From CAZSSM01 sp964609385 (lineage in GTDB: Bacteria; Planctomycetota; Planctomycetia; Isosphaerales; Isosphaeraceae), in NCBI GenBank assembly GCA_964609385.1, contig CAZSSM010000012.1:50208-114207 (forward strand): 64,000 bases of DNA. Direction: 5' to 3'. A program made the translations under genes and the position numbers. Numbering within the stretch: the first letter of the stretch is position 1; each line of letters starts with the position of its first letter. This document shows, one piece after another, positions 54,747 through 63,757 of the stretch. The notes below the pieces were generated by a model. That model saw only the letters and a program-made list of their open reading frames with translations, did not search any database and was not told the origin of the DNA.

Positions 54747-56825
54747 ATGGCCGTGATACCACCAGTTGACCCACTTTGTTTCCCGAGTCGAAAGGAAGTG
54801 ACTCGTACCTGTGCTCTGATCATGAAGGGCGGGATCACTAGTGGCGTGGTCTACCCACCAGCGATCCTCGAACTCCAGCAATCGTACCGATTTCAGCGGA
54901 TCGGCGGGGCGTCGGCTGGATCGTTGGCAGCCACGGTGACCGCTGCCGCCGAGTTCGGTCGCGATCGGGGGGGATTCGCCAAACTGCAACGGCACAGCGA
55001 ACGGCTAGCTCAGCCGGGCAAACTACGCACCCTATTTCAACCTGAACCTCAGTTCAACTCCTTATTCCAATCGCTGCTCGAACTGGTTTCCCAGAGATCA
55101 GGATTGAATCAGTCGACGGGAAGTGGTTTTTGGACTCGTGTGGCCACGACGATCCTCCTCGTCGTTCGACGCGATACGCCAAGCATGGTTCGAGGTTTGC
55201 TCAGTTGTGGTTTTGGCTTTGGATTGTTCGGGCTGTTCGTCAATTTGATCATCCTGATCGCCACGGCCGGTTCAGAGACGACCCAGATCTCCTGGACGAT
55301 GGTCTCCGTCATGACCATGTTGATCGCGTCACTCGGTGCCTTGATTGGCGCACTGATCTGGCCGCTACTCTATCAGACCAAACGGATCCTTCAGGATTTG
55401 CCCCAAAGCGACTTCGGGCTCTGTTCGGGGAGAACCATCGATGCCAACGGCCCGGACGGTCCATTGGCCGTCACCGACTGGCTCCATACAGTGACGCAGG
55501 ACCTGGCCGGACTTGAACTGGAAGGTCCCCCCCTAACATTCGAAATGCTCTCCCATCGTGACATCAAATTGATCTCGGTAGTGACCAACCTGACGCTGCA
55601 GCGTCCGGTCTGTTTCCCTCTCTCAGAAGGAACGTTCGCCGACCGACCTCGGTTTTTCTTCGACCCGGAGGAGATGCGTCGCCTCTTTCCCGAGGCGATC
55701 GTCTCACACATGATTGAAGTCTCCACCGGCTACATTCATGTTACGGATAATCAGTCGACGTCGCCTCGTACCCTTTTGACCTTCCCAGAAGATGAACGGT
55801 TGCCGGTGGTCGTTGCGGCTCGGATGAGCCTCAGTTTTCCGATCCTCTTTCAAGCGGTGCCACTCTATGTGCTTACCGGGTTAGGACTTTATCAGGCTGA
55901 AGACACGATCCCAGCCCACTTTATTCAGCGAGTTCTCTTCAGCGATGGAGGCATTTGCAGCAACTTCCCGATTCATATCTTCGATGATTGGCTCCCTGAT
56001 CATCCAACCTTCGCGATCAATCTCAGCGAGGTGCCTGATAGTGCCCTGCATAGCGTACGTTCACATATGGCCGAAGATTCCCGCGTCCATTTCGAGTCGT
56101 TTGATCTCGTTCCTTACGAACAGTTACACGATCACTTCTTAGCCGTTACCAACCGTACCAGTCCGATCGTTAAAGAGCCCGACTATCCAGAACTTGCTCA
56201 ATTTCCGGCTCAACCGGATCGGAATTTCGTAGCTAACGATGTCATGCTTCCTGACGCACAGTCGCCGGTCACCTTCGAGTGTAAGCCGATTAGCGCCCTA
56301 AGCGATCTCCTGAAGGCTATTTTCGCCACCGCGCAGAACCATCATGACAACCGGTTGGCCGAGTTGGCTGGTCATCGTGAGAGGATCGTCCGGATCCGAT
56401 TCCGTGAGAACGAGGGCGGAATGAATCTAGCCATGCCCCGAGCTACCATCCGGCAAATCATGCAGAAAGGCCGTCGTGCCGGGAGGCTACTAAGCCATCG
56501 ATTCCAAAACGATCACCACCGTTGGGTCCGACTCCTCGCCCTTTTAGCCGAACTAGATGGGCAATTGCTCCGACTTGCCGGGCGACTCCGCGACTCGGAC
56601 GATTCTTCAGGATCTCCGTACCGTACACTGTTGGGGCAGCGTCCCAATCGAATCGATCTAGGGCCGTTCCCCCGTTCCGAAGCTTGGCGCGAGCGAGCCC
56701 TTGCCAAGCTCGATGTGTTCTTAGAGTTCCTCGACACCTGGCAGGCTGACTCGCTCGAGTTGTTCCAACGAACCGAGCCGATGCCCGAGCCTCGGCCGGT
56801 CCTTCGACCCGCACCAAACGACTGA
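54747..56825 (+). CDS. Patatin-like phospholipase with an internal membrane hairpin
   Basis: A 692-residue patatin-fold hydrolase. The oxyanion loop KGGITSG lies at 27-33 and nucleophile Ser56 in GGASAG, with the catalytic Asp near residue 400 in FSDGGICSNFP. Thus the two halves of the dyad are separated by about 340 residues, about twice the usual distance, and the insertion contains two hydrophobic helices (about residues 150-212). The C-terminal third is helical and charged. Such enzymes release fatty acids from membrane lipids. ATG 54747 has GAGGCG 6 bases upstream; ATG 54639 is in frame but less likely. Confidence 0.85.
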   Translation: MAVIPPVDPLCFPSRKEVTRTCALIMKGGITSGVVYPPAILELQQSYRFQRIGGASAGSLAATVTAAAEFGRDRGGFAKLQRHSERLAQPGKLRTLFQPEPQFNSLFQSLLELVSQRSGLNQSTGSGFWTRVATTILLVVRRDTPSMVRGLLSCGFGFGLFGLFVNLIILIATAGSETTQISWTMVSVMTMLIASLGALIGALIWPLLYQTKRILQDLPQSDFGLCSGRTIDANGPDGPLAVTDWLHTVTQDLAGLELEGPPLTFEMLSHRDIKLISVVTNLTLQRPVCFPLSEGTFADRPRFFFDPEEMRRLFPEAIVSHMIEVSTGYIHVTDNQSTSPRTLLTFPEDERLPVVVAARMSLSFPILFQAVPLYVLTGLGLYQAEDTIPAHFIQRVLFSDGGICSNFPIHIFDDWLPDHPTFAINLSEVPDSALHSVRSHMAEDSRVHFESFDLVPYEQLHDHFLAVTNRTSPIVKEPDYPELAQFPAQPDRNFVANDVMLPDAQSPVTFECKPISALSDLLKAIFATAQNHHDNRLAELAGHRERIVRIRFRENEGGMNLAMPRATIRQIMQKGRRAGRLLSHRFQNDHHRWVRLLALLAELDGQLLRLAGRLRDSDDSSGSPYRTLLGQRPNRIDLGPFPRSEAWRERALAKLDVFLEFLDTWQADSLELFQRTEPMPEPRPVLRPAPND

Positions 56826-56875
56826 TCGTTCTAGACGAACGTTGATAAACCGATAATCGACAGCCGGCAAGTCGG

Positions 56876-59548
56876 TCAGTCGTTAGTCGGACGAGCGAGG
56901 ACCGGGACCCATGCCGTCAGAGCTTCCGGCTCAATGAGGACGGATCCTTCGAGGATCGCCAGCATCTGACCGAGCGCCGAGGGCCAATCTCCAACACGAG
57001 CCTGATCCGCGACGCATTCCCAACGGAGCCACGACCAGCGAGGCCGAAGGGCAGATGCGATGGTCAGGTGATTCCGAGATTGTTCCAGACAACCGCGATC
57101 GCGAAGCAGGCGAGCGAGTCGGATCTGGGACCAGAGCGAACTAGGATCACGAACGATCGCGCGTGTATACCAGGGCTCGGCCAATTCGGGCCAACCTGTC
57201 GCCTCGGCCAGGAGACCGCGACGAATCATCGCTTCAACACTCAAATCGTCCTTACCGGATGTCTGCAAGAGCGCGACGAGTCCCTCCGAAGAGGCGGGAC
57301 GTTGTCGATCTTCAAGACGACTAAGGTAGAGCCAGAGACCGGGATCGTCAGAGATTGCGATGATCTGATCCAGGGGGGAAGCGGTGAAATCGTCCGGGAT
57401 TGAGGACTCCCGAGAGGCCAAATGTTCGATTAAGAGGGTCGTCTCGACTGTTTCGGCCAACTCTGAGCGATCCTGTGGGGTGTCCCGAAGCCGCTCAATG
57501 AGTTCAACTCGATGAGGCCAATCATCGAGACCGAGCGACTCGAAGGCGGTCTGTGATGCATCGAGAATCCGACTCGGCGCGGCCTCAAATCCCAGAGCCA
57601 GCAGTTTTAGATGCTCGAGACGCAACGGCAGGATTTGAAGTGCGTGATGGACGCTCCGTTGCGCGGTCAGATCGGCGATCCGACGTTCGATCCGGATTGT
57701 CAGAGTGGTCACCTCGTCGGGACGCCTTGCGTCGAGCATTCTCGGATCGTCCGACGGTATCCGTTTCGGCTTCGCTTCGGCCAGGAGGTCAGCAGCGCGT
57801 TGGTAGGTACCGATAGACCGCTCGAAATCCCCATCAGCCTGAGCTTGCTCAGCGACCTCTAGCCAGATTCGAGCCTCGCTCAGGGCGTTTCGAAACGAGG
57901 TCGCGGAAGACTCGTCCGCGATCTCTTTCGGGATCTCAAGCGATGGGGAGACACTATTGGGCAACATCAGACCCATGGTCGTCAATGCGGCAAAGATGAT
58001 GCCGACGATCCAGAGCCCTTGACGTTTGGCGGTGCGGACCAGGGCGATGTGGAACGGTTCACGGGCGTGGCGTAGCGGTTCGTCCTCGGCGACAGCTTGT
58101 AGGTCGACAGCCAGTTGATCGGCCGAGCGATAACGATCGTTCGGGTCCGGCTTCAGGCAGCGCTTGATAATCGCTCTCAAGCTGGGATGGACCTCGTGAT
58201 CAGCTTCAAGGAACCATGAAGGCTGATCCCGTTCGCGGATCTCGGCCATGCGTTCCAAGACGCTTAATAGATGGCCAGTTTCACTCAGAACGGGCCTTTG
58301 GAACGGGCGTTCGCCCCAGGCCAGTTCGTAGAGGACGACGCCCAGGCTAAACAGGTCGATCCGTGGGTCGAATCCTGTTTCTGAGTCGAAGGCCTGCTCG
58401 TCGGCGTTGCGACACGAGACCCTCCGGAGCTGCTCGGGGGCCATGTAGTCGAGCGTGCCGCCCATGACCAGCGGGGTCCACTCGTCGATGTCGTCAGGAT
58501 GCTCGCGGGCGAGGTTAAAGTCGAGCAGCATCGGCCGACCGTCGGTGGTCATCAAGATGTTGCTCGGCTTGATATCGTGATGCGCGACGCGGTGGTCGTG
58601 GGCATGTGCCAACGCCTCGGCCAAGCGAGCCCCCCACCAGGCGATAACTTGTGAACGGCTCCGATGCTCCAAGAGCCGTCGAACGCCCGGCCGTTGCCAA
58701 CCGCCATCGCGTGTCGGATGGAGGCGATCGAGGGCAGCCAGCAGATCAAGGCCCGTCCGAGCCGGTCGACGCTCCAGCTCACCGAGCAACTGCGAGAGGG
58801 TGACACGACCGAGGTAGGGCATGCAGATCAGTCGGAGTTCGGTCAAAGCATCGGTACCGCATGAGAAGATCGGCACGATGTGGGTGTGCTGGAGCCTCGC
58901 CATCGTTTGTGGCTCGCGGCCATCAGCGCGTGAGACCTTCAGGGCGACCAGGCGGTCGGCCAGATTGCGTTCCCGGGCCAGGAAGACCCGTGCGAAGCTG
59001 CCGCGCCCCAGCTCCTCGACGAGCTGGAACCCGCCGATGCTTTGCCCCGCCTTGGGAAACGGGACTGTCGAGGACGCACCCACATCGTTGAGATCGATCG
59101 ATGCGGGCATCGATCCGACCAGGTCGTGGATTTCCAGGACACGCTTGAGCCCGAAGGCTAGGTCCGGGTATCGGTCCAGGAATGTGCGGACCGGCTCCGG
59201 ACAGCCGTGATCCTCGCGGAGGCAGAACTCCTCGTAAGCCAGTGCGACCCGACCGGGTTCGTCCAGTTCGGGGTGCCGACTGATCAACCTCCTCGCCTCG
59301 ATCGGCTCCTCGATCTCCCAAAGAAGAGTCAGCTCGGTTCGGAGCAGGGCGAGCAGGACAGCCTGACGCGCCTCGGGCTGCTCGGGTAGGAAATCCTCAG
59401 CGCGGGGGCGGCAATGGGGCGAACTCCGCCAGGCGGTCTCGAAACGACGGGCCAGGTGTGTCGCCTCGACCGACTCGGCATCGACCCACGTCTGATCCAT
59501 CGGGCGTGCCGATATCGGCGTCGAGGCTCGGGATTCTGCCAGGCTCAC
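56876..59548 (-). CDS. Atypical Ser/Thr kinase with anchor helix and TPR-like tail
   Basis: About 890 residues. An N-terminal helical region of ~170 residues precedes the kinase domain (ELGRGSFARVFLA, VALKVS), a catalytic loop of HHDIKPSN type (Asp near 323; Arg of HRD replaced by His) and DFN instead of DFG near 342, then GGTLDYMAPEQ. One membrane helix near residue 520 separates the kinase from a repeat-rich helical tail that reads like degenerate TPRs. The GTG at 59548 overlaps the sigma-factor stop (GTGA), and GAGGA lies upstream. The changed HRD/DFG motifs could mean reduced or unusual activity. Coupling suggests it controls the sigma factor. Confidence 0.88.
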   Translation of the reverse strand: MSLAESRASTPISARPMDQTWVDAESVEATHLARRFETAWRSSPHCRPRAEDFLPEQPEARQAVLLALLRTELTLLWEIEEPIEARRLISRHPELDEPGRVALAYEEFCLREDHGCPEPVRTFLDRYPDLAFGLKRVLEIHDLVGSMPASIDLNDVGASSTVPFPKAGQSIGGFQLVEELGRGSFARVFLARERNLADRLVALKVSRADGREPQTMARLQHTHIVPIFSCGTDALTELRLICMPYLGRVTLSQLLGELERRPARTGLDLLAALDRLHPTRDGGWQRPGVRRLLEHRSRSQVIAWWGARLAEALAHAHDHRVAHHDIKPSNILMTTDGRPMLLDFNLAREHPDDIDEWTPLVMGGTLDYMAPEQLRRVSCRNADEQAFDSETGFDPRIDLFSLGVVLYELAWGERPFQRPVLSETGHLLSVLERMAEIRERDQPSWFLEADHEVHPSLRAIIKRCLKPDPNDRYRSADQLAVDLQAVAEDEPLRHAREPFHIALVRTAKRQGLWIVGIIFAALTTMGLMLPNSVSPSLEIPKEIADESSATSFRNALSEARIWLEVAEQAQADGDFERSIGTYQRAADLLAEAKPKRIPSDDPRMLDARRPDEVTTLTIRIERRIADLTAQRSVHHALQILPLRLEHLKLLALGFEAAPSRILDASQTAFESLGLDDWPHRVELIERLRDTPQDRSELAETVETTLLIEHLASRESSIPDDFTASPLDQIIAISDDPGLWLYLSRLEDRQRPASSEGLVALLQTSGKDDLSVEAMIRRGLLAEATGWPELAEPWYTRAIVRDPSSLWSQIRLARLLRDRGCLEQSRNHLTIASALRPRWSWLRWECVADQARVGDWPSALGQMLAILEGSVLIEPEALTAWVPVLARPTND

Positions 59549-60267
59549 GAGGCGATCCTCGATGCGGTCAACGGGCTGGGATCTGACTCGGAGCCCAGCA
59601 TGGTACTGACCTCCCGCGCCCAACTCAGGTCGGGATCGTCGTCGAGTCGGTTCCGAAGGTCCTCGATGACCCGCTGGACGGTTCGTTCCGAGACACCCAG
59701 ACGTTGGCCGACCTCACGGCTGGAGAGCCCCTCGGCCTTAAGGTCCAGCACGGCGCGTCGATGCTCGGGCATCAGGTCTCGAAGTTGGTTGAGGATCTCT
59801 TTGGCCTCAGCCATATCGACGGGTCCAGCCTCGCCGGAGGCCAGCTCACGCGGCTTCTGGTCCTCGCCGAAAATCGGCTCCTCGCGATGCATATCGTGCT
59901 TGAGGCTGGCTGCACGCCGGTACTCGTCGATCACCTTGTTCTTTGCCGCTCGAGCGAGGAACGCCACTAGGTGGCGGCGATCGGCGAATTGCGAAGGTGC
60001 CGATCCGGCTCGGACGCGTCGGAAGAAGCTCCCCCAGACGCTTTGCATGAAGTCCAGCGAATCAAATCGCGAGCGCAACAACCGTGGCAGTTGCCGACGA
60101 ACGACCAAGCGGACCTCGGCCTCGTAGCGACACAGCAACTCTGAGGCCGCCTCTTCATCCCCGTCTTGGATTCGCTTCAGGAAAGCGGGAATGTCGCTGG
60201 TCTGTTCAGCGCTTCGATCGTCCTGGTAGGCGTTCGGACGCCCGACGGTCATGACCATCTCGGCCAT
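59545..60267 (-). CDS. ECF-type RNA polymerase sigma factor
   Basis: A 240-residue sigma-70-family protein with regions 2 and 4. Region 2 reads FLKRIQDGDEEAASELLCRY ... FDSLDFMQSVWGSFF ... LVAFLARAAKNKVIDEYRR, and region 4 reads MPEHRRAVLDLKAEGLSSREVGQRLGVSERTVQRVIEDL (a helix-turn-helix for the -35 element). A Pro/Glu/Asp linker of about 40 residues joins them. ATG 60267 follows AAAGGAG. The stop overlaps the kinase start, so the two proteins are made together. ECF-kinase pairs of this type are known in planctomycetes, in which phosphorylation replaces an anti-sigma factor. Confidence 0.92.
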   Translation of the reverse strand: MAEMVMTVGRPNAYQDDRSAEQTSDIPAFLKRIQDGDEEAASELLCRYEAEVRLVVRRQLPRLLRSRFDSLDFMQSVWGSFFRRVRAGSAPSQFADRRHLVAFLARAAKNKVIDEYRRAASLKHDMHREEPIFGEDQKPRELASGEAGPVDMAEAKEILNQLRDLMPEHRRAVLDLKAEGLSSREVGQRLGVSERTVQRVIEDLRNRLDDDPDLSWAREVSTMLGSESDPSPLTASRIAS

Positions 60268-60483
60268 CTCCAGACTCCTTTCCGTCCGCTGCACAGTCCT
60301 CGGCAGCGCCCATCCCTGGGTGTCGGACAAGTGGTGGGGCGTGTCGGGAAGGACAACCACGCCTGGAGCGAGTCGCCAAGAGTACCCGACGTCCATAAAC
60401 TAAAGATCCAGACCGACGTTTTCAAGGTCCTGGTCCGGAGGTTTTTTCTCCGGCAGATTTGACATGCGTTCGAGTCATCGAAG

Positions 60484-61563
60484 TCAACGAAGTGACCGCT
60501 CCACGGATCTGGTGATATTCCGCGACTTGCTCCAGGAGACGCGATGCGGATCGCACCAGCCGAGCCGATCGAGCAGTCGCGAGCGAATCGCTGACCGACG
60601 CTCCGGATCCTCATCGGGTGACCAGCCAAAGAGGACTGGTCCCCAGGAACTCTGGCCCAGTCCGATCAGGCCGACGTGGCGCATCTCTTCAACGATCGGT
60701 GACAGCTCGGCGCGGACGACTTGGCCGCCTTGCCAGGGTGCGAACGCCGCGCCCACATGAGCCTGAATCTCCTCCAGGGAGGTTGCGAAGGAGGGTAGAT
60801 TCCGCTCGACGACCGACGGCAAGAGACCGGTGAGCACGAGCCGACAAAGTCGGTCGGATCGAGCATCATCGAGCATCGACATGCGCCCGAACGCGACGCG
60901 CTCGGCCTCGCCGTGCAGTCCCGACGACCGGGGCGGCCGAACGATCAGGGGCGTCCACGATTCCGGGAACGCGTGGCGGGCGAGCAGGGGGGGATGGGGC
61001 ACGCGTCCCGGTTCGTCACGGGGCCGACCGCCATCAACGATGAGACCGCCTTGAAGGAACCCATGCAGGCCCACCCCCGAGCGTCGGCCTCGACCCGTCC
61101 AACGAGCGAGAATCGATGGGTTGTTCGGATCGACACCGTCGAGTGAGGCTAACGCCGTCGCCAATGTCAGGGCACGCTGGGTCCCGCTGCCCAACCCGAT
61201 GTGGTTCGGCACCGACTCGCCGATCCGGACCCGAAGTCGGCCCCAGCCCGGTCGTCCGATCGGTCCGTCGGCGCAGTCGAGGAGCCGAGTCATCGTCATG
61301 GCGACCGCCTCGCACTCCGACTCGTTCACCCCGTCATCGCCGACGACCTCGAGCATCGGCCGATCGTCGTCGCACACGTTGTACTCTTCGATGCACAGAT
61401 CATATCCAGGCCGATCGATCATCAGGCCGAGCCCCCCGAACTGGCGAGGCGTCGAGGGATCCAGGCAGAACAAGCCGAAGTGGAGCCGGCACCCAGTCCG
61501 CACGCGCACGGTCGCGACGCCTGAGCTGGGATCGCCTGCGACATGATCGATCGACCCGGTCAT
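60484..61563 (-). CDS. Beta-ribofuranosylaminobenzene 5'-phosphate synthase
   Basis: A 359-residue GHMP-kinase-fold protein matching beta-RFAP synthase, which joins 4-aminobenzoate or 4-hydroxybenzoate to PRPP as the committed step in tetrahydromethanopterin synthesis. Visible family parts are RLHFGLFCLD, GGLGLMIDRP, the glycine-rich IGLGSGTQRALTLATAL, GRGRRSGVGLHGFLQGG and GLIGLGQSSWGPVLFG. The ATG at 61563 overlaps the DUF447 stop by 4 bases. It is the last gene of the four-gene operon. Methylotrophs and planctomycetes use the dephospho cofactor for formaldehyde oxidation. Confidence 0.92.
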   Translation of the reverse strand: MTGSIDHVAGDPSSGVATVRVRTGCRLHFGLFCLDPSTPRQFGGLGLMIDRPGYDLCIEEYNVCDDDRPMLEVVGDDGVNESECEAVAMTMTRLLDCADGPIGRPGWGRLRVRIGESVPNHIGLGSGTQRALTLATALASLDGVDPNNPSILARWTGRGRRSGVGLHGFLQGGLIVDGGRPRDEPGRVPHPPLLARHAFPESWTPLIVRPPRSSGLHGEAERVAFGRMSMLDDARSDRLCRLVLTGLLPSVVERNLPSFATSLEEIQAHVGAAFAPWQGGQVVRAELSPIVEEMRHVGLIGLGQSSWGPVLFGWSPDEDPERRSAIRSRLLDRLGWCDPHRVSWSKSRNITRSVERSLR

Positions 61564-62171
61564 CCGGGCGTCCCCGGCGAATCCGACCCGAGCGCACGAC
61601 CTTCGGCGACCGCCTGCGCCAGGTGGTCTCGGAGCAATCCGAAGGCCTCGAGTTCAGCCGGGCCCCCCGTCTTGGCGATCGGTACGGCCAGCGCCTCGAA
61701 CTGCTGGGAGATTTCCGAATGGGGGATCAGATGGAGCCGAGTCGCCAGGATCGCCGCTTCCAGGACGGCGTGCTTGGCGCGATTGAAGCCGAAGGGATCG
61801 CGGAGACGCCCTCGCGTCAACGTTCGACACCGAATCGACGTTCGGGCCTCGCGATCATCCAACATATCGACGACGAACTCGTAGTAACGGCAGGCTTCCG
61901 AGAGAATCCTGCCCCGAACCCGGTCGGCCGGGATGGTCCGGGGGTTGACGTCGAGGCCGATCGCCGCTCGAGCCATTAGGAGAACGTCGTCCGTAACGTG
62001 CAGGATACCGGAACCGATATGTTTGAGGTTCCGATAGGTTGTCGACGTTTGGAAGGGCCGGAGCACGAATCGATCGAGCAGGACGTCACCCGGCTCAACC
62101 TTCGGGCCCATTGGGGCGACGTTCAACACCCCCGACGAATCGACCGTTGTCACCAACGACTCCAAGATCAC
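61560..62171 (-). CDS. DUF447 family protein (tetrahydromethanopterin gene cluster)
   Basis: A 203-residue protein of the DUF447 family. It begins MILESLVTTVDSSGVLNVAPMGP, typical of a split-barrel flavin-binding fold, with CRYYEFVVDMLDD in the middle and a helical C-terminal half. DUF447 genes accompany beta-RFAP synthase in methylotrophs, archaea and planctomycetes and are thought to take part in cofactor synthesis, although the reaction is not established. It overlaps both neighbours by ATGA. Confidence 0.9.
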   Translation of the reverse strand: MILESLVTTVDSSGVLNVAPMGPKVEPGDVLLDRFVLRPFQTSTTYRNLKHIGSGILHVTDDVLLMARAAIGLDVNPRTIPADRVRGRILSEACRYYEFVVDMLDDREARTSIRCRTLTRGRLRDPFGFNRAKHAVLEAAILATRLHLIPHSEISQQFEALAVPIAKTGGPAELEAFGLLRDHLAQAVAEGRALGSDSPGTPG

Positions 62172-63757
62172 GATCGAGCCTCCGAGCCTCGAATCGAGAG
62201 GTGTTCGCTCTGCGAACTCACGGGTGATTCAAGCGATTCCGGACGTTGTTCTCCGAACGAGTCGTGCAGGGTCGTCGAGTGCCTGGGGCGGGCTTTCCGA
62301 GGCCCTCGGACCTTCTTGCGTCGTTCCAGGGCGGAGATCTCGGGCTCGGTCAAGTATCCCCAGTCGAGAGCTTGGTCCTGACGGTACTCTTTCTGGAGGG
62401 TGAGCGCTGTCTTGGCCTTCATCAGCTCAGAGCCGAGATAAAACGCATGTTCGGGATCGTCGACACCCATGCGATCGAATAACGCATAGGGGTCATCATC
62501 ATCGAGAAAATGGTGGTTATTGATCGCATAAATCCGGCCTCCCTCGGCGAAGATCCGCCAGTTCGGGTCCTTGATCTGCCGCTGGAGTTGACGGAGCCCT
62601 TCGAGGTCTGGGGTGGGGATCCGTCGGTCCCGGAGCGCGATCAATCGACTGTCGAGGTGCTTGGGGAGTGTCCGATAAGTCACCGCATGGTGGGCAAGCC
62701 GCCGCGATACATCGATCTCAGCCACCGAACCGTGGGCCCAGTTGATCACCGACGTCGTCAGAACGCTGCCGATCCGGAGTTCTTGACAGAACCCGATCAA
62801 AAGCATGTTCACTCCAGCGGTGTCGACATCGGTTAGCTCCGAGAGGTTGCCGATGCCCATCATCATCTCGGCGTCGGGGAACCGATCGCGGACCTCCAGG
62901 TAACGGCCCAGCGAGCGGGCGAACCCGAACCCGATCGGTTCGACGATCGGATCGAGTCGACAGGTGACGTCGTCGTCGCGCAGATAGTTGTAAGTATCTT
63001 CCAGTCCATCGAGCGTGCCGAACGAGTCGGGCACGGCGACGACTTCGACGCCCCAGTCACGAGCCTGTTCCCGATTGGACCCGTTGACGCTGAGCACCAG
63101 ATCGGCCCCGGCCCGGACCGCCTCAACGACCTCGGTCGGGTCGAAGCTGTCAATCGATACGCGGATCCCCCGATCGCGAAGGGCACGGACGGCATCGCCG
63201 ACTCCGAACCATGGGCCGCCCGGATCACAGCCCAGATCGATCCGGTCGGCGCCCTCGCGGATGAACTGCTCAGCCTGCTCAATGATCGCGTCCCGACCGA
63301 TCTGGGCGGCGTGGTTGATCTCGGCCAGGATCTCGATCGAGTAGGGGCCATCGGGGTCGTAGGCCGTTGAGGATCCCCCCTTCAGTCCGAAGAACTCGGC
63401 GAGGTCACGGAGATCCTCCGGACCGCGCTCGATCGATACTCGGGGCGCTTTGCGGTGGAGCGGTTCCAGGTCACCCCGGCAGAGGCCCGGCAGGACGACC
63501 CGATCGATCCGCTCGGGGATCTCGAGATGCCGGGCCACCCAGTGTACCGGCATCAAGGCCGCGACGGTAATCGGCAGGACGGCCACCTCGAAGTCGATGG
63601 ACAGCCGATCGGCCAGCGCGTCCAACTCGCGACGCAGGGCAAACTCTGCGAGCCGACCGGTCACCATCAGGACGCGTGGTCGAGGCTCCGTGACCGTCGG
63701 GGTCTCCGGGGGGACAGGCGGTTTCGAATCGCCTGTGGTCGACGTCGAGTCGCTCAT
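62168..63757 (-). CDS. Dihydropteroate-synthase-like protein (DUF6513), methanopterin cluster
   Basis: A 529-residue protein with an N-terminal ~165-residue domain (VLMVTGRLAEFALRREL ...) and a TIM-barrel half resembling dihydropteroate synthase (ILAEINHAAQIG, ADRIDLGCDPGG, RVSIDSFDPTEVVEAVRAGADLVLSVNGSN). The C-terminal part includes VDTAGVNMLLIGFCQELRIG and FAEGGRIYAINN. In tetrahydromethanopterin clusters this family is believed to make the pterin-aryl condensation that DHPS performs for folate. ATG 63757 overlaps the SDR stop. It is longer than ordinary DHPS (~280 aa) because of the extra N-terminal and C-terminal regions. Confidence 0.88.
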   Translation of the reverse strand: MSDSTSTTGDSKPPVPPETPTVTEPRPRVLMVTGRLAEFALRRELDALADRLSIDFEVAVLPITVAALMPVHWVARHLEIPERIDRVVLPGLCRGDLEPLHRKAPRVSIERGPEDLRDLAEFFGLKGGSSTAYDPDGPYSIEILAEINHAAQIGRDAIIEQAEQFIREGADRIDLGCDPGGPWFGVGDAVRALRDRGIRVSIDSFDPTEVVEAVRAGADLVLSVNGSNREQARDWGVEVVAVPDSFGTLDGLEDTYNYLRDDDVTCRLDPIVEPIGFGFARSLGRYLEVRDRFPDAEMMMGIGNLSELTDVDTAGVNMLLIGFCQELRIGSVLTTSVINWAHGSVAEIDVSRRLAHHAVTYRTLPKHLDSRLIALRDRRIPTPDLEGLRQLQRQIKDPNWRIFAEGGRIYAINNHHFLDDDDPYALFDRMGVDDPEHAFYLGSELMKAKTALTLQKEYRQDQALDWGYLTEPEISALERRKKVRGPRKARPRHSTTLHDSFGEQRPESLESPVSSQSEHLSIRGSEARS

